A stretch of DNA of 64,000 bases from Thermoplasmatota archaeon (GTDB lineage Archaea; Thermoplasmatota; Thermoplasmata; Thermoplasmatales; Thermoplasmataceae): the NCBI GenBank assembly GCA_023488885.1, contig JAMDDH010000037.1:62001-126000 (forward strand), in the 5' to 3' direction. Position numbers and translations under genes: made by a program. Positions 37,382 to 46,430 of this stretch are shown here, piece by piece (the first letter of the stretch is position 1; every line of letters starts with the position of its first letter). The notes below the pieces were generated by a model that was given only the letters and a program-made list of their open reading frames with translations, had not been told where the DNA came from and made no database searches.

Positions 37382-38536
37382 ATGCCTGTTAAGGATGAAC
37401 TTACGTCGGAACAGAAACTGATTGCAGATACGTTTGAAGAATATTGCCGGACCAGGATAACTCCAAATCAGGAGAGATGGATAAGTGAGAGAAAGTTCCC
37501 CAGATCAGTTATGAAAGATCTGTCTGAAATGGTTTTTGGAGCAATGCTCGGAGAGGGATCAGAAAAGATGGATGAAGTCACACTAGGCCTCATTTCCGAG
37601 TTAATGGGAAAATATGAGTTCCCTGTTCCTGCTTTCCTGACTATGCATTTTGCCAAACTCCTTCCCTTCATAGAGGACAGGGAAACGAGATCAGGATATA
37701 TTGAGAGATACCTCAATGGAGACCTTGTAATATGCGGTGCATTTACGGAACCGGGACATGGATCGGATTCCTCTTCCATAACCACGACAGCCGATCTGCA
37801 AGGCAAAGAGTTTGCTGTTAACGGGGAAAAGGCCTTCGTGAGCAGCCCGGGAAATGCAGACGTGTTTGTTGCATCAGTGAGAACTGCGAAGACGGCAGAG
37901 GACAAACAGTATGCTGGGATCAGTCTCCTTCTCGTTGACGTCACTGCGAAGGGTGTCGAAACATACGAAACGGAAAATATGGCGTCGGTATTCAAGGGAG
38001 ACTTCGGAGGAATCCGGTTCAGTAACGTTGCGGTTCCGGCAGGAAACATTATTGGCGAGATGAACAGGGGGTTTCACCTCCTTATGAAGATCCTCAATGT
38101 CCAGAGGGTGCATGTTGCTCTTTACTCTATAGGTCTGGCCGAAGCAAGCCTTGACGATGCGATATCCTACGCCAGGATCAGGAAGACATTCGGGCGGCCC
38201 ATTTCCAAGCGTCAGGCAGTGGCTTTCAGGCTAGCGGAAGACTGGACAAGAATTGAGGCATCAAGGCTACTTGCTTTCAAGGCCCTGAGAATGCAGGATA
38301 ATGGAGAGGAAAACAGCGCTCAGTGTGCCTCAGTGAAATGGTATGGTTGTGAAAGCGCATTCAACACTGTGAGCGACTGCCTGCAGACATTCGGAGCTGC
38401 CGGATACGTGAAGTCCTCACCGATCGAAAGAAGATTCAGGGCTGCCAGAGGATTCCTGATTGGAGACGGCACGCCAGATATACAGAAACTGATAATATCC
38501 CGGAAATTGTTTGGAAGGGAGAACGCACCACAATGA
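37382..38536 (+). CDS. Acyl-CoA dehydrogenase
   Basis: The 384-residue flavoprotein shows the family blocks ICGAFTEPGHGSDSSSI, VNGEKAFVSSPGNAD and QRVHVALYSIGLAEASLDDA, and the C-terminal FGAAGYVKSSPIERRFRAARG followed by IGDGTPDIQ. It introduces the trans-2 double bond into acyl-CoA using FAD. The usual catalytic glutamate of medium-chain enzymes (E-G-T) is Asp here; some family members put the base elsewhere. GGTGATG lies 5 bases before the ATG at 37382, and the gene begins 12 bp after the fusion-protein stop, making an operon. Confidence 0.9.
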   Translation: MPVKDELTSEQKLIADTFEEYCRTRITPNQERWISERKFPRSVMKDLSEMVFGAMLGEGSEKMDEVTLGLISELMGKYEFPVPAFLTMHFAKLLPFIEDRETRSGYIERYLNGDLVICGAFTEPGHGSDSSSITTTADLQGKEFAVNGEKAFVSSPGNADVFVASVRTAKTAEDKQYAGISLLLVDVTAKGVETYETENMASVFKGDFGGIRFSNVAVPAGNIIGEMNRGFHLLMKILNVQRVHVALYSIGLAEASLDDAISYARIRKTFGRPISKRQAVAFRLAEDWTRIEASRLLAFKALRMQDNGEENSAQCASVKWYGCESAFNTVSDCLQTFGAAGYVKSSPIERRFRAARGFLIGDGTPDIQKLIISRKLFGRENAPQ

Positions 38537-38566
38537 TTTCCGGTAGAAGATAAGTACCTTGAATCC

Positions 38567-38893
38567 ATGTCCAGCCATATGAATCTGTCAGGGACCGCCC
38601 TTTCAATTCTTCTTTTAATTTTTTTCCTGCTTGGACTTGCATTCGGGGCATGGCTGGCCAGACTTTTAATAAGATACCCTTTCGGCAGGAACCCGATCAC
38701 AGGCAGGGAGGCGTTAATCGGAACTACTGCCATTGTGACTGCAAGCAGGGACGGCTTGATTGAGGCAAAGGCAGGATCACAGATATGGAGGGTCACCAAC
38801 ATGAATAATGATGAATTGAGGATAGGCGACAGGGTGATCGTGAGAAGTTTTGATAACCTGACACTCCTGGTTGAAAAGGAACAAAGAGTTTAA
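38567..38893 (+). CDS. NfeD-like short membrane protein
   Basis: The 108-residue protein has one membrane segment (about 10-32) and a C-terminal OB-fold of the NfeD type (about 45-105): LIGTTAIVTA, then GLIEAKAGSQIWRV and ELRIGDRVIVRSF. NfeD proteins accompany membrane stomatin/protease systems, but no stomatin or protease gene is next to it. It follows the acyl-CoA dehydrogenase by 30 bp on the same strand and could be the last gene of that operon or separate. Confidence 0.75.
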   Translation: MSSHMNLSGTALSILLLIFFLLGLAFGAWLARLLIRYPFGRNPITGREALIGTTAIVTASRDGLIEAKAGSQIWRVTNMNNDELRIGDRVIVRSFDNLTLLVEKEQRV

Positions 38894-38928
38894 CTCGAAA
38901 AAAGCTCCAGCGTTATTCGCCAGCCCAT

Positions 38929-40047
38929 CTAATCAAGAGGCACAGGATTACCACCATTAACGTTGGATCGGAGACCATTTTTTCCGGATTGAAACATAAT
39001 CAGGGCCAGGAAAATTATGGGGAGCGCTGTGTTAGGATCGGTGCCATATCCTCCAAATATTCCAAAATCCTGTCCAATGAACCAGAATGATGATGTCAGT
39101 ATCGCTGTCATTAATGACGCGATCTTTACATTTTTCAGCCATGATATTGCTATCAGGACCATAAAAAGGGTGAAAACGATGTTCCATATGGTGTTGCCTG
39201 CAGCCAGTATATCGGCAGCGTGGAACATGAGGTACACAAGAGGCCTGGGCTGGGCATTGTACCCCAGGGAATATGTGATATGTGAAATGCTGCCCGACAA
39301 CCAGAAAATGTTCCATGGCAGTGCCTGTATTAACGCCGACAATGTGAAAAGAACCACCATGAATACTGAAATGCGCTTGACTGTAACAGTTTCATCAACG
39401 TCCTGCATTATGAAAAATGACATAATGGCATAGATAAGAGCCGATCCCGGAAAGCCCGTTATGAATGAAAAACCTGGAGAGAAAATTTCGCCGAGTCCTT
39501 CTCCGAAGATCCAGATCAATATTGCCCAGACAAATGAGATTGCACTGAAAATTACGAGGTTTCTCCTTGATTTAAGAACTATCATCCCCAGTCCTATGAA
39601 TATCTGCAGACATGCGGACATTGCATCAAAAAGCACCTGATGTGCAGCCCATGTGGCGATAGCTGAATTCAGTGCCGGCTGCAACCATTCCGGAGAACCC
39701 ATTGCAACCGGAGTCAGAACGAACGCGGCAAAGCCGAATGCCATCTCAGGCTGAAGCTGCAGAATGCCGTCCAGAATCCAGAGGGAACCGAGAATCAGGG
39801 CTATTCTCCTCTGCAACTGTGATGCGGGCAACAGGGATTTCTTCTCTTTCTCATGCAGGATCAATATGGCTGTCGAGGCGATAATTATCCCTGTGCCGGC
39901 GTATAGGTAGAGCCTGCCTACAATGAGCCATGGCATCTCGTAAGTCATAAAGTCTGCAATGAAAATTTCGGAAAGAGCAAGAGTTGCTATGACGGCCAAT
40001 AAGGGTTTCAAAACCTTCGAACCGGTTGGCTCATTCCCTATATCCAC
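38929..40047 (-). CDS. Polytopic membrane protein of unknown function
   Basis: The 372-residue protein has about ten or eleven hydrophobic helices. LGSLWILDGILQLQPEMAFGF resembles a conserved segment of uncharacterised bacterial and archaeal membrane proteins with LDGxLQLQP-type helices; no transporter or enzyme motif is evident. The start is a GTG at 40047. It is convergent with the NfeD-like gene and lies downstream of the small membrane protein and penicillin acylase on the same strand, possibly as a separate unit. Confidence 0.65.
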   Translation of the reverse strand: MDIGNEPTGSKVLKPLLAVIATLALSEIFIADFMTYEMPWLIVGRLYLYAGTGIIIASTAILILHEKEKKSLLPASQLQRRIALILGSLWILDGILQLQPEMAFGFAAFVLTPVAMGSPEWLQPALNSAIATWAAHQVLFDAMSACLQIFIGLGMIVLKSRRNLVIFSAISFVWAILIWIFGEGLGEIFSPGFSFITGFPGSALIYAIMSFFIMQDVDETVTVKRISVFMVVLFTLSALIQALPWNIFWLSGSISHITYSLGYNAQPRPLVYLMFHAADILAAGNTIWNIVFTLFMVLIAISWLKNVKIASLMTAILTSSFWFIGQDFGIFGGYGTDPNTALPIIFLALIMFQSGKNGLRSNVNGGNPVPLD

Positions 40048-40153
40048 AATATACGCCCCATTATGGTAGTCTTACATTTCTTATCTACTATTCCTGACAC
40101 TTCGGCCTGATGTGCTGCCGGAAAATAAAAAAGTGTTGCAAAATCATAAAAAA

Positions 40154-40522
40154 TCATTTTATCGCGATCTCTGTGTGTTCGAATACAACAGAAGCCCCTA
40201 CCAGCGAACCGAAGGATGACAGCACATAAGCAATCAGAGAAGTTATGAGGAGCAACGGGAGAGGCGATCCCATTCCAATTATGGTTGAAGCCATGGATGC
40301 CTCGGCAAATCCTGCTGATCCGTCAACAATGAGGATCATGGCAATTGTACCAAGCGCTCCTGCCGGTCCGACAATCGTGAATGAGGATTTCCCTGCCTTT
40401 GCAAGATATCCGGTAAAAAAAGCCGGAATGAACTGTACATACCATATTCCAGCCCATGAGAATACGAAAGAAAGTGCGAACTGTGCAAGGAACATGACGG
40501 CACGCTGCGCCAATATCTTCAT
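40154..40522 (-). CDS. Small membrane protein overlapping the penicillin-acylase gene
   Basis: The 122-residue protein has three or four hydrophobic helices (about 5-25, 28-45, 50-70, 85-110) and is not recognised. Its ATG at 40522 overlaps the stop of the penicillin-acylase-type gene by 4 bp (ATGA), so the two are almost certainly translated from one message. The glycine-rich GPAGALGTIAM and SSFGSLVGASV segments suggest packed helices. A partner or export role for the acylase is inference. Confidence 0.65.
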   Translation of the reverse strand: MKILAQRAVMFLAQFALSFVFSWAGIWYVQFIPAFFTGYLAKAGKSSFTIVGPAGALGTIAMILIVDGSAGFAEASMASTIIGMGSPLPLLLITSLIAYVLSSFGSLVGASVVFEHTEIAIK

Positions 40523-43083
40523 GGAGAAACACCTGCCGTATAGAGGTACCTGAACTGAGAAGGAGCTGTTGCAGGTATTAATGTGTAATACACACCGGAA
40601 TTCCACTGGGAGAAAGTATTCGAATAGTACGGACTTACTGGATTCTCTGAGATTCCACCCGGATAAATGCCGACAGCGTCCACGGGATGACTCATGTTTA
40701 CAACGAGCCTCCACGAGGGGCCAAAGTCAGAGACCAGTCCATATGAAGCATCCACAGTATTTGATCCTCCAGCAGTAGGAAGCGTGCCTGTGGAAAACTG
40801 GCTGATGCCGAAGAAACTTGACAGATACCTCCTGTGTATGTTGCCCCAGTTCCAGGAGCTTGAATATGAACCATACTTCTGGGTGAGTTCACTTATGGTC
40901 TGGTTGAAGCTTGCGAGCATTGCAGTCGTAGCGTTTCCCGGCGTCTTGTTAATTATGTTTCCGAACCAGGAGATATTCTGATAACTGGTTGTCCAGTTAG
41001 CAAGGTCTTCTATGAGCGGGCCATGATAGAAAGAGTCAGGACCGAGGAAAAACGCAGTCTGCCCGAGCCCTTCCTGTGGAGTTATGTTATAATATTGCAT
41101 ATAAGGGCTGAAGACATAATCGACGTAATTCTGTATCCAGAAATTGTAAATCGTGGCAGCGGAAGAGTTTACAGTCATGTTTCCATCCCATCCGGAAAGA
41201 TTCCTGAATTCATTTGTATTATTCAATTGCCCATATTTTAATGCGTTCAGGAGTGGCTTGAGGAATATATTTGTGGTGTAGTCGTGTACGTTAAGCTGAA
41301 GTTTTTCCATTTTAGCAGTGTTGAAGCTTGAGTTTGTGCTGAGAACATGGTAAATTTCATCAGCCCTGTATCCGGACTCATAATTCCAGCCGACGTAGTA
41401 TGGATAGTTCTGGGATACAGAAATCTGGTTTGCGGAAAATACAAAGCCCCTTTCCGGGTTGTACACCCCTGGAAGATACTGTGAACTGATGAAACCGGCC
41501 CAGTTATAAGGTCCATTGCCTGGAAGGACCCCCCTCGGGTTACCTGAATTTATGATGGGATAATTTCCATACGAGAATATACCTATGTTCCCTGCAGAAT
41601 CCGCAACTGCCCAATTCTGGATTCCGACCTTGAAATATCTGGAAAGATTGCTTTCAAACTGCAGTACGTTACCGCTTCGATCTATATTCAGGAAAAATGA
41701 AAGTTCATTGGTCGGGGAAAGACCAGGCCAGTCCATTGCGATTGTGGCAGAACTGTTTTCGATGACAACGCCATTCACTGCCCTTTCGATAGTAAGATGG
41801 TGCGGGGGAGCTCCTTTTACATTGATTGTTTCGTTTGTAACCTGAAAGCTCTTCCAGGTTACGTTGTCAAGGTACTGATAGGTATTATTCCGGTTCACTG
41901 TTTCCGCGTAGAAATAAGTTTGCTGTATCTGCCCGTTGGTCGCGCCCCATGCTATATACGGATTATGCCCCAGGATTATTCCAGGGAATCCGGGGAACGT
42001 AACACCTACCACATTCATTCCCGGCGAAACCAGCTGAAATCCTATCCATATGGACGGCACCGAGGTTGTGAGGTGAGGATCGTTGGCCAGCAAGGCGCTT
42101 GTGTCATTGGTCTTTACACCATTTACTGCCCAGTTATTGCTGCCGAAGTCCTTGAAAGAAAGATAATTTATATTGAATGGAGCACCTGTGATCTTTGAAA
42201 CCTTATCATTGAGGGAACTGCGGGCACTGATTATGTTTCCGAGAAAGTTCACGGAGGCAGTTGACACGTTATTCTGGCTCAAATTGACGAATGATTTGTA
42301 AAGAGAAAGGTTATGGATGTTTCCGTTCTCTGAGTATATGGAAGGATTCACACTGGAAGGGACTATTGGATTCTGTACTCCGGCAGGGTATACGGGATAG
42401 AATGCGTGTATTACATCTGCAGGCATGTTCTGCAAGGCGAAATTGAAATAAAGAGGATCAAAGCCTCCTGCGCTATTGTACCACAGGAATAGCTGCATAA
42501 CAGCGAACAGATCCGCCATATTCCAGTCGCGCGGGATAAAGCCAAGCAGCTTGAAAAGAACCGGGAGGTTGGCGGAACTCAGATTGTCTATGTAACTATT
42601 TATCCCCTTTAGGAACTCTGAAGTGGCCATATAGGTATAACTGCTCTTTGACAGGTTTTTTGCCTCTTCCATGCCAATTCTGTAGTTCCCGAGCTCCCTG
42701 TTGAACGTGTCCATGGGAATCAGTGAAGAACCGAGTATGGATGAGAGATTTCCGGTGGCAGTCCTCTTGAGTATATCCAGCTGTTCAAGGCGGTATTGTG
42801 CCTCGAGATAGCCCTGTTCATAAAAAACGGCCCACGTCTGGTTTGATGCTATTCCAATGATTCCATCGGATTCACGATAAATTACAACATGTGCAGTGGA
42901 GCCATTCTGGGTAATATTGATTTCCCTGACTCCCGTAGCGTAAGGTGGAATGCCGGGAGACCACACTCCCTGAGATGGATTCAACAGTTTGGAAATAGGA
43001 GGAAGGGGGCCTAACGGTATATTCAGGACAACAAGAACCACTATCAGAACACTGATGCCGACAACAAAACCTCTTTTCCGCAT
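40519..43083 (-). CDS. Penicillin acylase-type N-terminal nucleophile hydrolase, secreted or membrane-anchored
   Basis: The 854-residue protein has an N-terminal membrane anchor (residues about 6-25), an alpha-domain part (RLEQLDILKRTATGNLSS) and the precursor cleavage site KDFGSNNWAV, where Ser315 becomes the nucleophile. NDPHLTTSVPSIW, PGFPGIILGHNPYIAWG and HRRYLSSFFGISQF follow family order. Such enzymes mature by self-cleavage and hydrolyse amide bonds of acylated amines, homoserine lactones or peptides. Many Asn-X-Ser/Thr sites fit an external location. CTTTATTACG about 27 nt upstream indicates a leaderless message. Confidence 0.9.
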   Translation of the reverse strand: MRKRGFVVGISVLIVVLVVLNIPLGPLPPISKLLNPSQGVWSPGIPPYATGVREINITQNGSTAHVVIYRESDGIIGIASNQTWAVFYEQGYLEAQYRLEQLDILKRTATGNLSSILGSSLIPMDTFNRELGNYRIGMEEAKNLSKSSYTYMATSEFLKGINSYIDNLSSANLPVLFKLLGFIPRDWNMADLFAVMQLFLWYNSAGGFDPLYFNFALQNMPADVIHAFYPVYPAGVQNPIVPSSVNPSIYSENGNIHNLSLYKSFVNLSQNNVSTASVNFLGNIISARSSLNDKVSKITGAPFNINYLSFKDFGSNNWAVNGVKTNDTSALLANDPHLTTSVPSIWIGFQLVSPGMNVVGVTFPGFPGIILGHNPYIAWGATNGQIQQTYFYAETVNRNNTYQYLDNVTWKSFQVTNETINVKGAPPHHLTIERAVNGVVIENSSATIAMDWPGLSPTNELSFFLNIDRSGNVLQFESNLSRYFKVGIQNWAVADSAGNIGIFSYGNYPIINSGNPRGVLPGNGPYNWAGFISSQYLPGVYNPERGFVFSANQISVSQNYPYYVGWNYESGYRADEIYHVLSTNSSFNTAKMEKLQLNVHDYTTNIFLKPLLNALKYGQLNNTNEFRNLSGWDGNMTVNSSAATIYNFWIQNYVDYVFSPYMQYYNITPQEGLGQTAFFLGPDSFYHGPLIEDLANWTTSYQNISWFGNIINKTPGNATTAMLASFNQTISELTQKYGSYSSSWNWGNIHRRYLSSFFGISQFSTGTLPTAGGSNTVDASYGLVSDFGPSWRLVVNMSHPVDAVGIYPGGISENPVSPYYSNTFSQWNSGVYYTLIPATAPSQFRYLYTAGVSP

Positions 43084-43161
43084 TGATACTGATATTGGAA
43101 TCTCTGTAGTACGTAATAAAGGTTTACGAAATCAGTCATTTAAAGCATGCAGATGCTTATT

Positions 43162-43518
43162 TCACTCTTCCCTGACGATTTGGGCCTGATCTTTAGCTTC
43201 CATTAGCCATTCCTGTCCCCATTTTTTAAGATCTGAAAGTGCAACGCCGAGCGAAATGCCTTTCTGTGTCAGTTTATACCTCACCCTGAACGGACGGGTA
43301 CTTTCCACGTTCCTCTCGACAATCAGGTGCTCTTCAAGATATTTAAGTGTGGATGACAGGGTTTTAGAATTGATTCCAGGTATCCTTTTCATAAGTTCGT
43401 TGAAGCCCTGTGGGGTGTCGGCAAGGTACCGGATAATAATCAATCTCCACTCACCTCCAATTTCTCTGATGGCTTCCACTATGGGGCAACTCTCCTCTTT
43501 AAGGTCATTTCGGGCCAT
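43162..43518 (-). CDS. HxlR-family winged-helix regulator
   Basis: The 118-residue core carries the HxlR motif: ESCPIVEAIREIGGEWRLI with the family cysteine, FNELMKRIPGINSKTLSSTL as recognition helix and VRYKLTQKGISLG as wing. These regulators often sense redox state or electrophiles via the N-terminal Cys. The frame extends to 43740 but the upstream part overlaps the divergent yceI promoter and lacks similarity; the ATG at 43518 gives the family length. ATTTAAATACC (about 43570-43582) would start transcription near 43550. It is divergent from yceI. Confidence 0.85.
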   Translation of the reverse strand: MARNDLKEESCPIVEAIREIGGEWRLIIIRYLADTPQGFNELMKRIPGINSKTLSSTLKYLEEHLIVERNVESTRPFRVRYKLTQKGISLGVALSDLKKWGQEWLMEAKDQAQIVREE

Positions 43519-43603
43519 TACTTCAGTAACTTTACTAACCACTATCTCATTTACAGTGAGTAACATTAGGTATTTAAATATAATTACTCTATTGGATAAA
43601 GAA

Positions 43604-43636
43604 ATGGTAGTTACTTCCAAATGGTAATTATACCAT
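43604..43636. promoter_or_regulatory. Candidate HxlR operator between hxlR-type gene and yceI
   Basis: ATGGTA-ATTA-TACCAT (43621-43636) is an inverted repeat with 6-bp arms, and a second half-site ATGGTAGTTA lies 17 bp upstream (43604-43613). They lie between the divergent HxlR-type gene and yceI. Binding by HxlR is inference. Confidence 0.45.
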
Positions 43637-43660
43637 GAGAAAATAAACTGGTGAAATAAA

Positions 43661-44197
43661 ATGACAGCAGAAAGGAAATGGACCATCGATAACGCGCATT
43701 CTTCAATGGAGTTCTCGATAAAGCACATGATGATCTCCAACGTAAGGGGAAAATTTGACAGCTATGAAGCGGAAATAACCGGGGACGGCGACGATATCCA
43801 AAGCATGAAGGCACACGTGTCAATTGATGTTAAGAGCATCAACACAGGCAACAATGACAGAGACAACCACCTGAGGTCCGATGAAATATTCGCCTCGGTA
43901 AAATATCCTAAAATTGAGTTCCAGACAAAGAAAATAGAGTTGTCCGGGGACGAGCTTGATATTACCGGCGATCTCACAATCAGAGGAATCACCAAGGAGA
44001 TAACCCTGATGGGAGAATACGGCGGAAAGATTAAGGATCCTTTTGGAAATGACAGATTCGGGCTTTCCGTCTCCACGTCGATAAAGCGATCCGACTTCGA
44101 TCTCAAGTGGAACATGGTTCTCGAAGGGGGAGGCCTTATGCTGGGAGAGAAAGTTACCCTGCTCATCCAGCTGGAGGCTTTCTCGCCTTCAAACTAA
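43661..44197 (+). CDS. YceI family lipid-binding protein
   Basis: The 178-residue protein matches YceI: WTIDNAHSSMEFSIKHMMISNVRG, VKSINTGNNDRDNHLRSDEIF, ITGDLTIRGITKEI and DRFGLSVSTSIKRSDF. YceI proteins form a lipocalin-like barrel that binds isoprenoid or amide ligands. No signal peptide is present, so a cytosolic location is likely. GGTG six bases before the ATG is an SD. It is divergent from the HxlR regulator, an arrangement suggesting redox- or stress-responsive control. Confidence 0.88.
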   Translation: MTAERKWTIDNAHSSMEFSIKHMMISNVRGKFDSYEAEITGDGDDIQSMKAHVSIDVKSINTGNNDRDNHLRSDEIFASVKYPKIEFQTKKIELSGDELDITGDLTIRGITKEITLMGEYGGKIKDPFGNDRFGLSVSTSIKRSDFDLKWNMVLEGGGLMLGEKVTLLIQLEAFSPSN

Positions 44198-44234
44198 TTT
44201 TTCTTACAAACGAATATAAAAATTAAAGAATGGC

Positions 44235-45401
44235 CTACATCCCGGCCAGTTTCACTGCAGTTCTATAGAATATTTCCGTGCCATTCTTAAGTGCTGCTTC
44301 GTCCACAGTATATGTTGGGCTATGCTGAGGGCTATTTATTCCCTTATCCGAATTACCAACTCCAAGGAAGTAGAAAGCTCCCGGTTTCTCCCTGAGGTAA
44401 TATGCAAAGTCCTCTCCGCCCATGTCAGGATTAGGGTGTATAATCCTGTCCTTCCCAAGAACTTCAGTCGCTACCTCATCGATAACTTTTGTAACGCTTT
44501 CGTGGTTGATCAGGGCCGGATACCCTTCAATATACTCAAATTCATATTTAGCACCGAATGAACTGCAGATGCCCGCCAGAATCTTTTCCAGTTCCTCCCT
44601 GATCTTTTTCTGGACAGCCTTGTCAAATGTTCTGACTGTGCCTGTTATTTCAGCATGGGCTGCAATTATGTTATACCTGTATCCTGCATTCAATGTCCCA
44701 AATGTCACCACCGACGGGTCGAAGGGGCCGATCATTCTGGACACTATTGTCTGGGCAGCGTTAACATACTGCGTTGCTATAACAAGGGCATCTATTGTTT
44801 CCTGAGGTGCTGATCCGTGTCCTCCCTTTCCATGGATTTTAACACGGAATTCATCAGCGTACGCCATTGCTTCTTTAGGAAATGATGCAATGGTTCCGGT
44901 CTGGGACCTTGTCATAACATGCTGGCCTATCACGTAATCAACATTCTTGAGTGCACCCGCCTTGATGAGTGAAATTGCCCCTCCTGGAGGTTTTTCCTCT
45001 GCTGCCTGAAACATGATCCTGAACGTACCCTTCAATTCATTCCGGTTAGCCAATAGCATCTTCGCAACCCCGAGAAGCATAGCCATGTGTGCATCGTGTC
45101 CACAGGCATGCATAACACCCTTATTCCTGGAGATGAATTTGAAGGTGTTTTCCTCGGTGACAGGAAGGGCGTCCACGTCAGCTCTCAAGGCAACAGTCCT
45201 GCCCTTTATCCCGCCAATAATGTCGGCATAGAGTCCACCGTTTGGAACCTCTGTTACCTTCAATCCCATTTTTTCCAGCTCTTCTTTGAGTCTGCCGAAA
45301 GTTTCCTTTTCCTGAAAGCTGAGCTCTGGATTCTCGTGGAAGTGTCGCCGCATTGATATTACGTAATTCTCAAGTTCCTCATTCACCAGACTTTGAACCA
45401 T
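44235..45401 (-). CDS. M20D-family amidohydrolase (aminoacylase/hippurate hydrolase-like)
   Basis: The 388-residue metallopeptidase-like enzyme contains LRADVDALPVTEEN, MHACGHDAHMAMLLG with the metal-binding Cys and His, FQAAEEKPPGGA with the catalytic glutamates, and GGEDFAYYLREKPGAFYFLG. This matches the M20D subfamily, which cleaves N-acyl amino acids, hippurate or indole conjugates. It would release free amino acids for catabolism; the exact substrate is unknown. It is convergent with yceI and has its own promoter, CTTTTTAATTC upstream. Confidence 0.9.
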   Translation of the reverse strand: MVQSLVNEELENYVISMRRHFHENPELSFQEKETFGRLKEELEKMGLKVTEVPNGGLYADIIGGIKGRTVALRADVDALPVTEENTFKFISRNKGVMHACGHDAHMAMLLGVAKMLLANRNELKGTFRIMFQAAEEKPPGGAISLIKAGALKNVDYVIGQHVMTRSQTGTIASFPKEAMAYADEFRVKIHGKGGHGSAPQETIDALVIATQYVNAAQTIVSRMIGPFDPSVVTFGTLNAGYRYNIIAAHAEITGTVRTFDKAVQKKIREELEKILAGICSSFGAKYEFEYIEGYPALINHESVTKVIDEVATEVLGKDRIIHPNPDMGGEDFAYYLREKPGAFYFLGVGNSDKGINSPQHSPTYTVDEAALKNGTEIFYRTAVKLAGM

Positions 45402-45636
45402 ATCCTTTACCCATGTGATATACGAAGATAGAATTAAAAAGGTTATTTGTCAATCACTCCTTAGCTAATTCGGAGCTAGTGACTGGGGAATCGAACGATC
45501 AAGAATAGAATTCGCTATAGCAGGCCGGATGACATCAGTCCTGTCCTTCCTGCTGATGGTGACACATACTCAGATTAGCCGGGCAATCAGCTCCTGAAAA
45601 TGTAAAAATAAGTCCTGTGTATTCACATTTAATAAT
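45402..45636. other. Divergent intergenic region
   Basis: Between the M20D gene (minus) and the metallo-hydrolase (plus) no gene is seen. A minus-strand TATA region (CTTTTTAATTC, about 45437-45447) and a plus-strand AAAAATAAG (about 45603-45611) mark the two promoters. A GTTCGATTC string at about 45488-45496 on the reverse strand resembles a T-loop but has no tRNA stems. Confidence 0.4.
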
Positions 45637-46401
45637 ATGGGCTCCGTGAACTTTAACATGATTTCCAGTGGAAGCAGGGGAAACTCTACACTGATCTGGG
45701 ACGACGAAACCCTTCTCATAATTGATTTCGGGATAACTATCAAAAGATTCAGGGAAAGAATAGAGTCACTTGGAATACAACACAGAGATTTCTCGCTCTT
45801 CGTGAGTCATGAACACTCGGATCATTCGAGAGGAGTAGGAATGATGAGGAAGCATCACAGCCTCGATATATATTCGAGGGAACTCACCCTTGAAGCAATG
45901 GGGATAACGGACGGGTTTGGAATCCGTGACTCACTTGCAATTGGAAACTTTTACGTCAAGGCTGTTTCCGTTTCGCACGATGCTGCTGATCCGGTAGGAT
46001 ACGTAATTGAATCCGGAAAGTCAAAAATTACTGTTATCTCTGATCTGGGGCAGGTCTCAGAAGGTCTGATCAACGAGGCAAAGAATTCAGACATACTAGC
46101 CTTTGAGGCAAACCATGACATCGATATGCTCAAGAACGGCAGCTATCCTTACCACCTGAAGAGGAGGATACTCAGCGATCACGGACACCTCTCCAACGAA
46201 CAGTCAGCTGAGGCGATTTCGAGCATGGCCGGACCGAATTCCAGAATTATCCTCACTCACCTGAGCCAGGAAAACAACACCCAGGACTCTGCACTTAACA
46301 CGGTAAAATCGTATCTTGTGAACAGGGGAATCAATTACTCATCGATTGAGTGTGCTTCTCAGACTATCGGATCCGCTCTTCACACTCTGCAGATAGATTA
46401 A
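45637..46401 (+). CDS. Metallo-beta-lactamase fold hydrolase, YycJ/WalJ-like
   Basis: The 254-residue protein opens with SSGSRGNSTLIWDDETLLI, a signature of the YycJ/WalJ group, then VSHEHSDHSRG (HxHxDH), VSVSHDAADPVGYVI, VISDLGQVSEGLI and EANHDIDML, ending in ILTHLSQENN. Members are metal-dependent nucleases or hydrolases of unclear in vivo role. AAAAATAAG about 28 nt before the ATG suggests a leaderless message. The dehydrogenase gene follows on the same strand but has its own TATA box. Confidence 0.85.
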   Translation: MGSVNFNMISSGSRGNSTLIWDDETLLIIDFGITIKRFRERIESLGIQHRDFSLFVSHEHSDHSRGVGMMRKHHSLDIYSRELTLEAMGITDGFGIRDSLAIGNFYVKAVSVSHDAADPVGYVIESGKSKITVISDLGQVSEGLINEAKNSDILAFEANHDIDMLKNGSYPYHLKRRILSDHGHLSNEQSAEAISSMAGPNSRIILTHLSQENNTQDSALNTVKSYLVNRGINYSSIECASQTIGSALHTLQID

Positions 46402-46402
46402 A

Positions 46403-46410
46403 TTTTATAA
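46403..46410 (+). promoter_or_regulatory. TATA box deciding the dehydrogenase start at 46431
   Basis: TTTTATAA is centred about 25 nt before the ATG at 46431. The open frame begins at 46350, upstream of this box, so the longer form is unlikely to be transcribed. Confidence 0.5.
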
Positions 46411-46430
46411 CATTTGTTCCCTACACAACC

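Noticed and set aside
45475-45510. tRNA-like T-loop (GTTCGATTC on the reverse strand)
   Set aside because: The flanking bases cannot form the T-stem, and no acceptor, D or anticodon stems fit.
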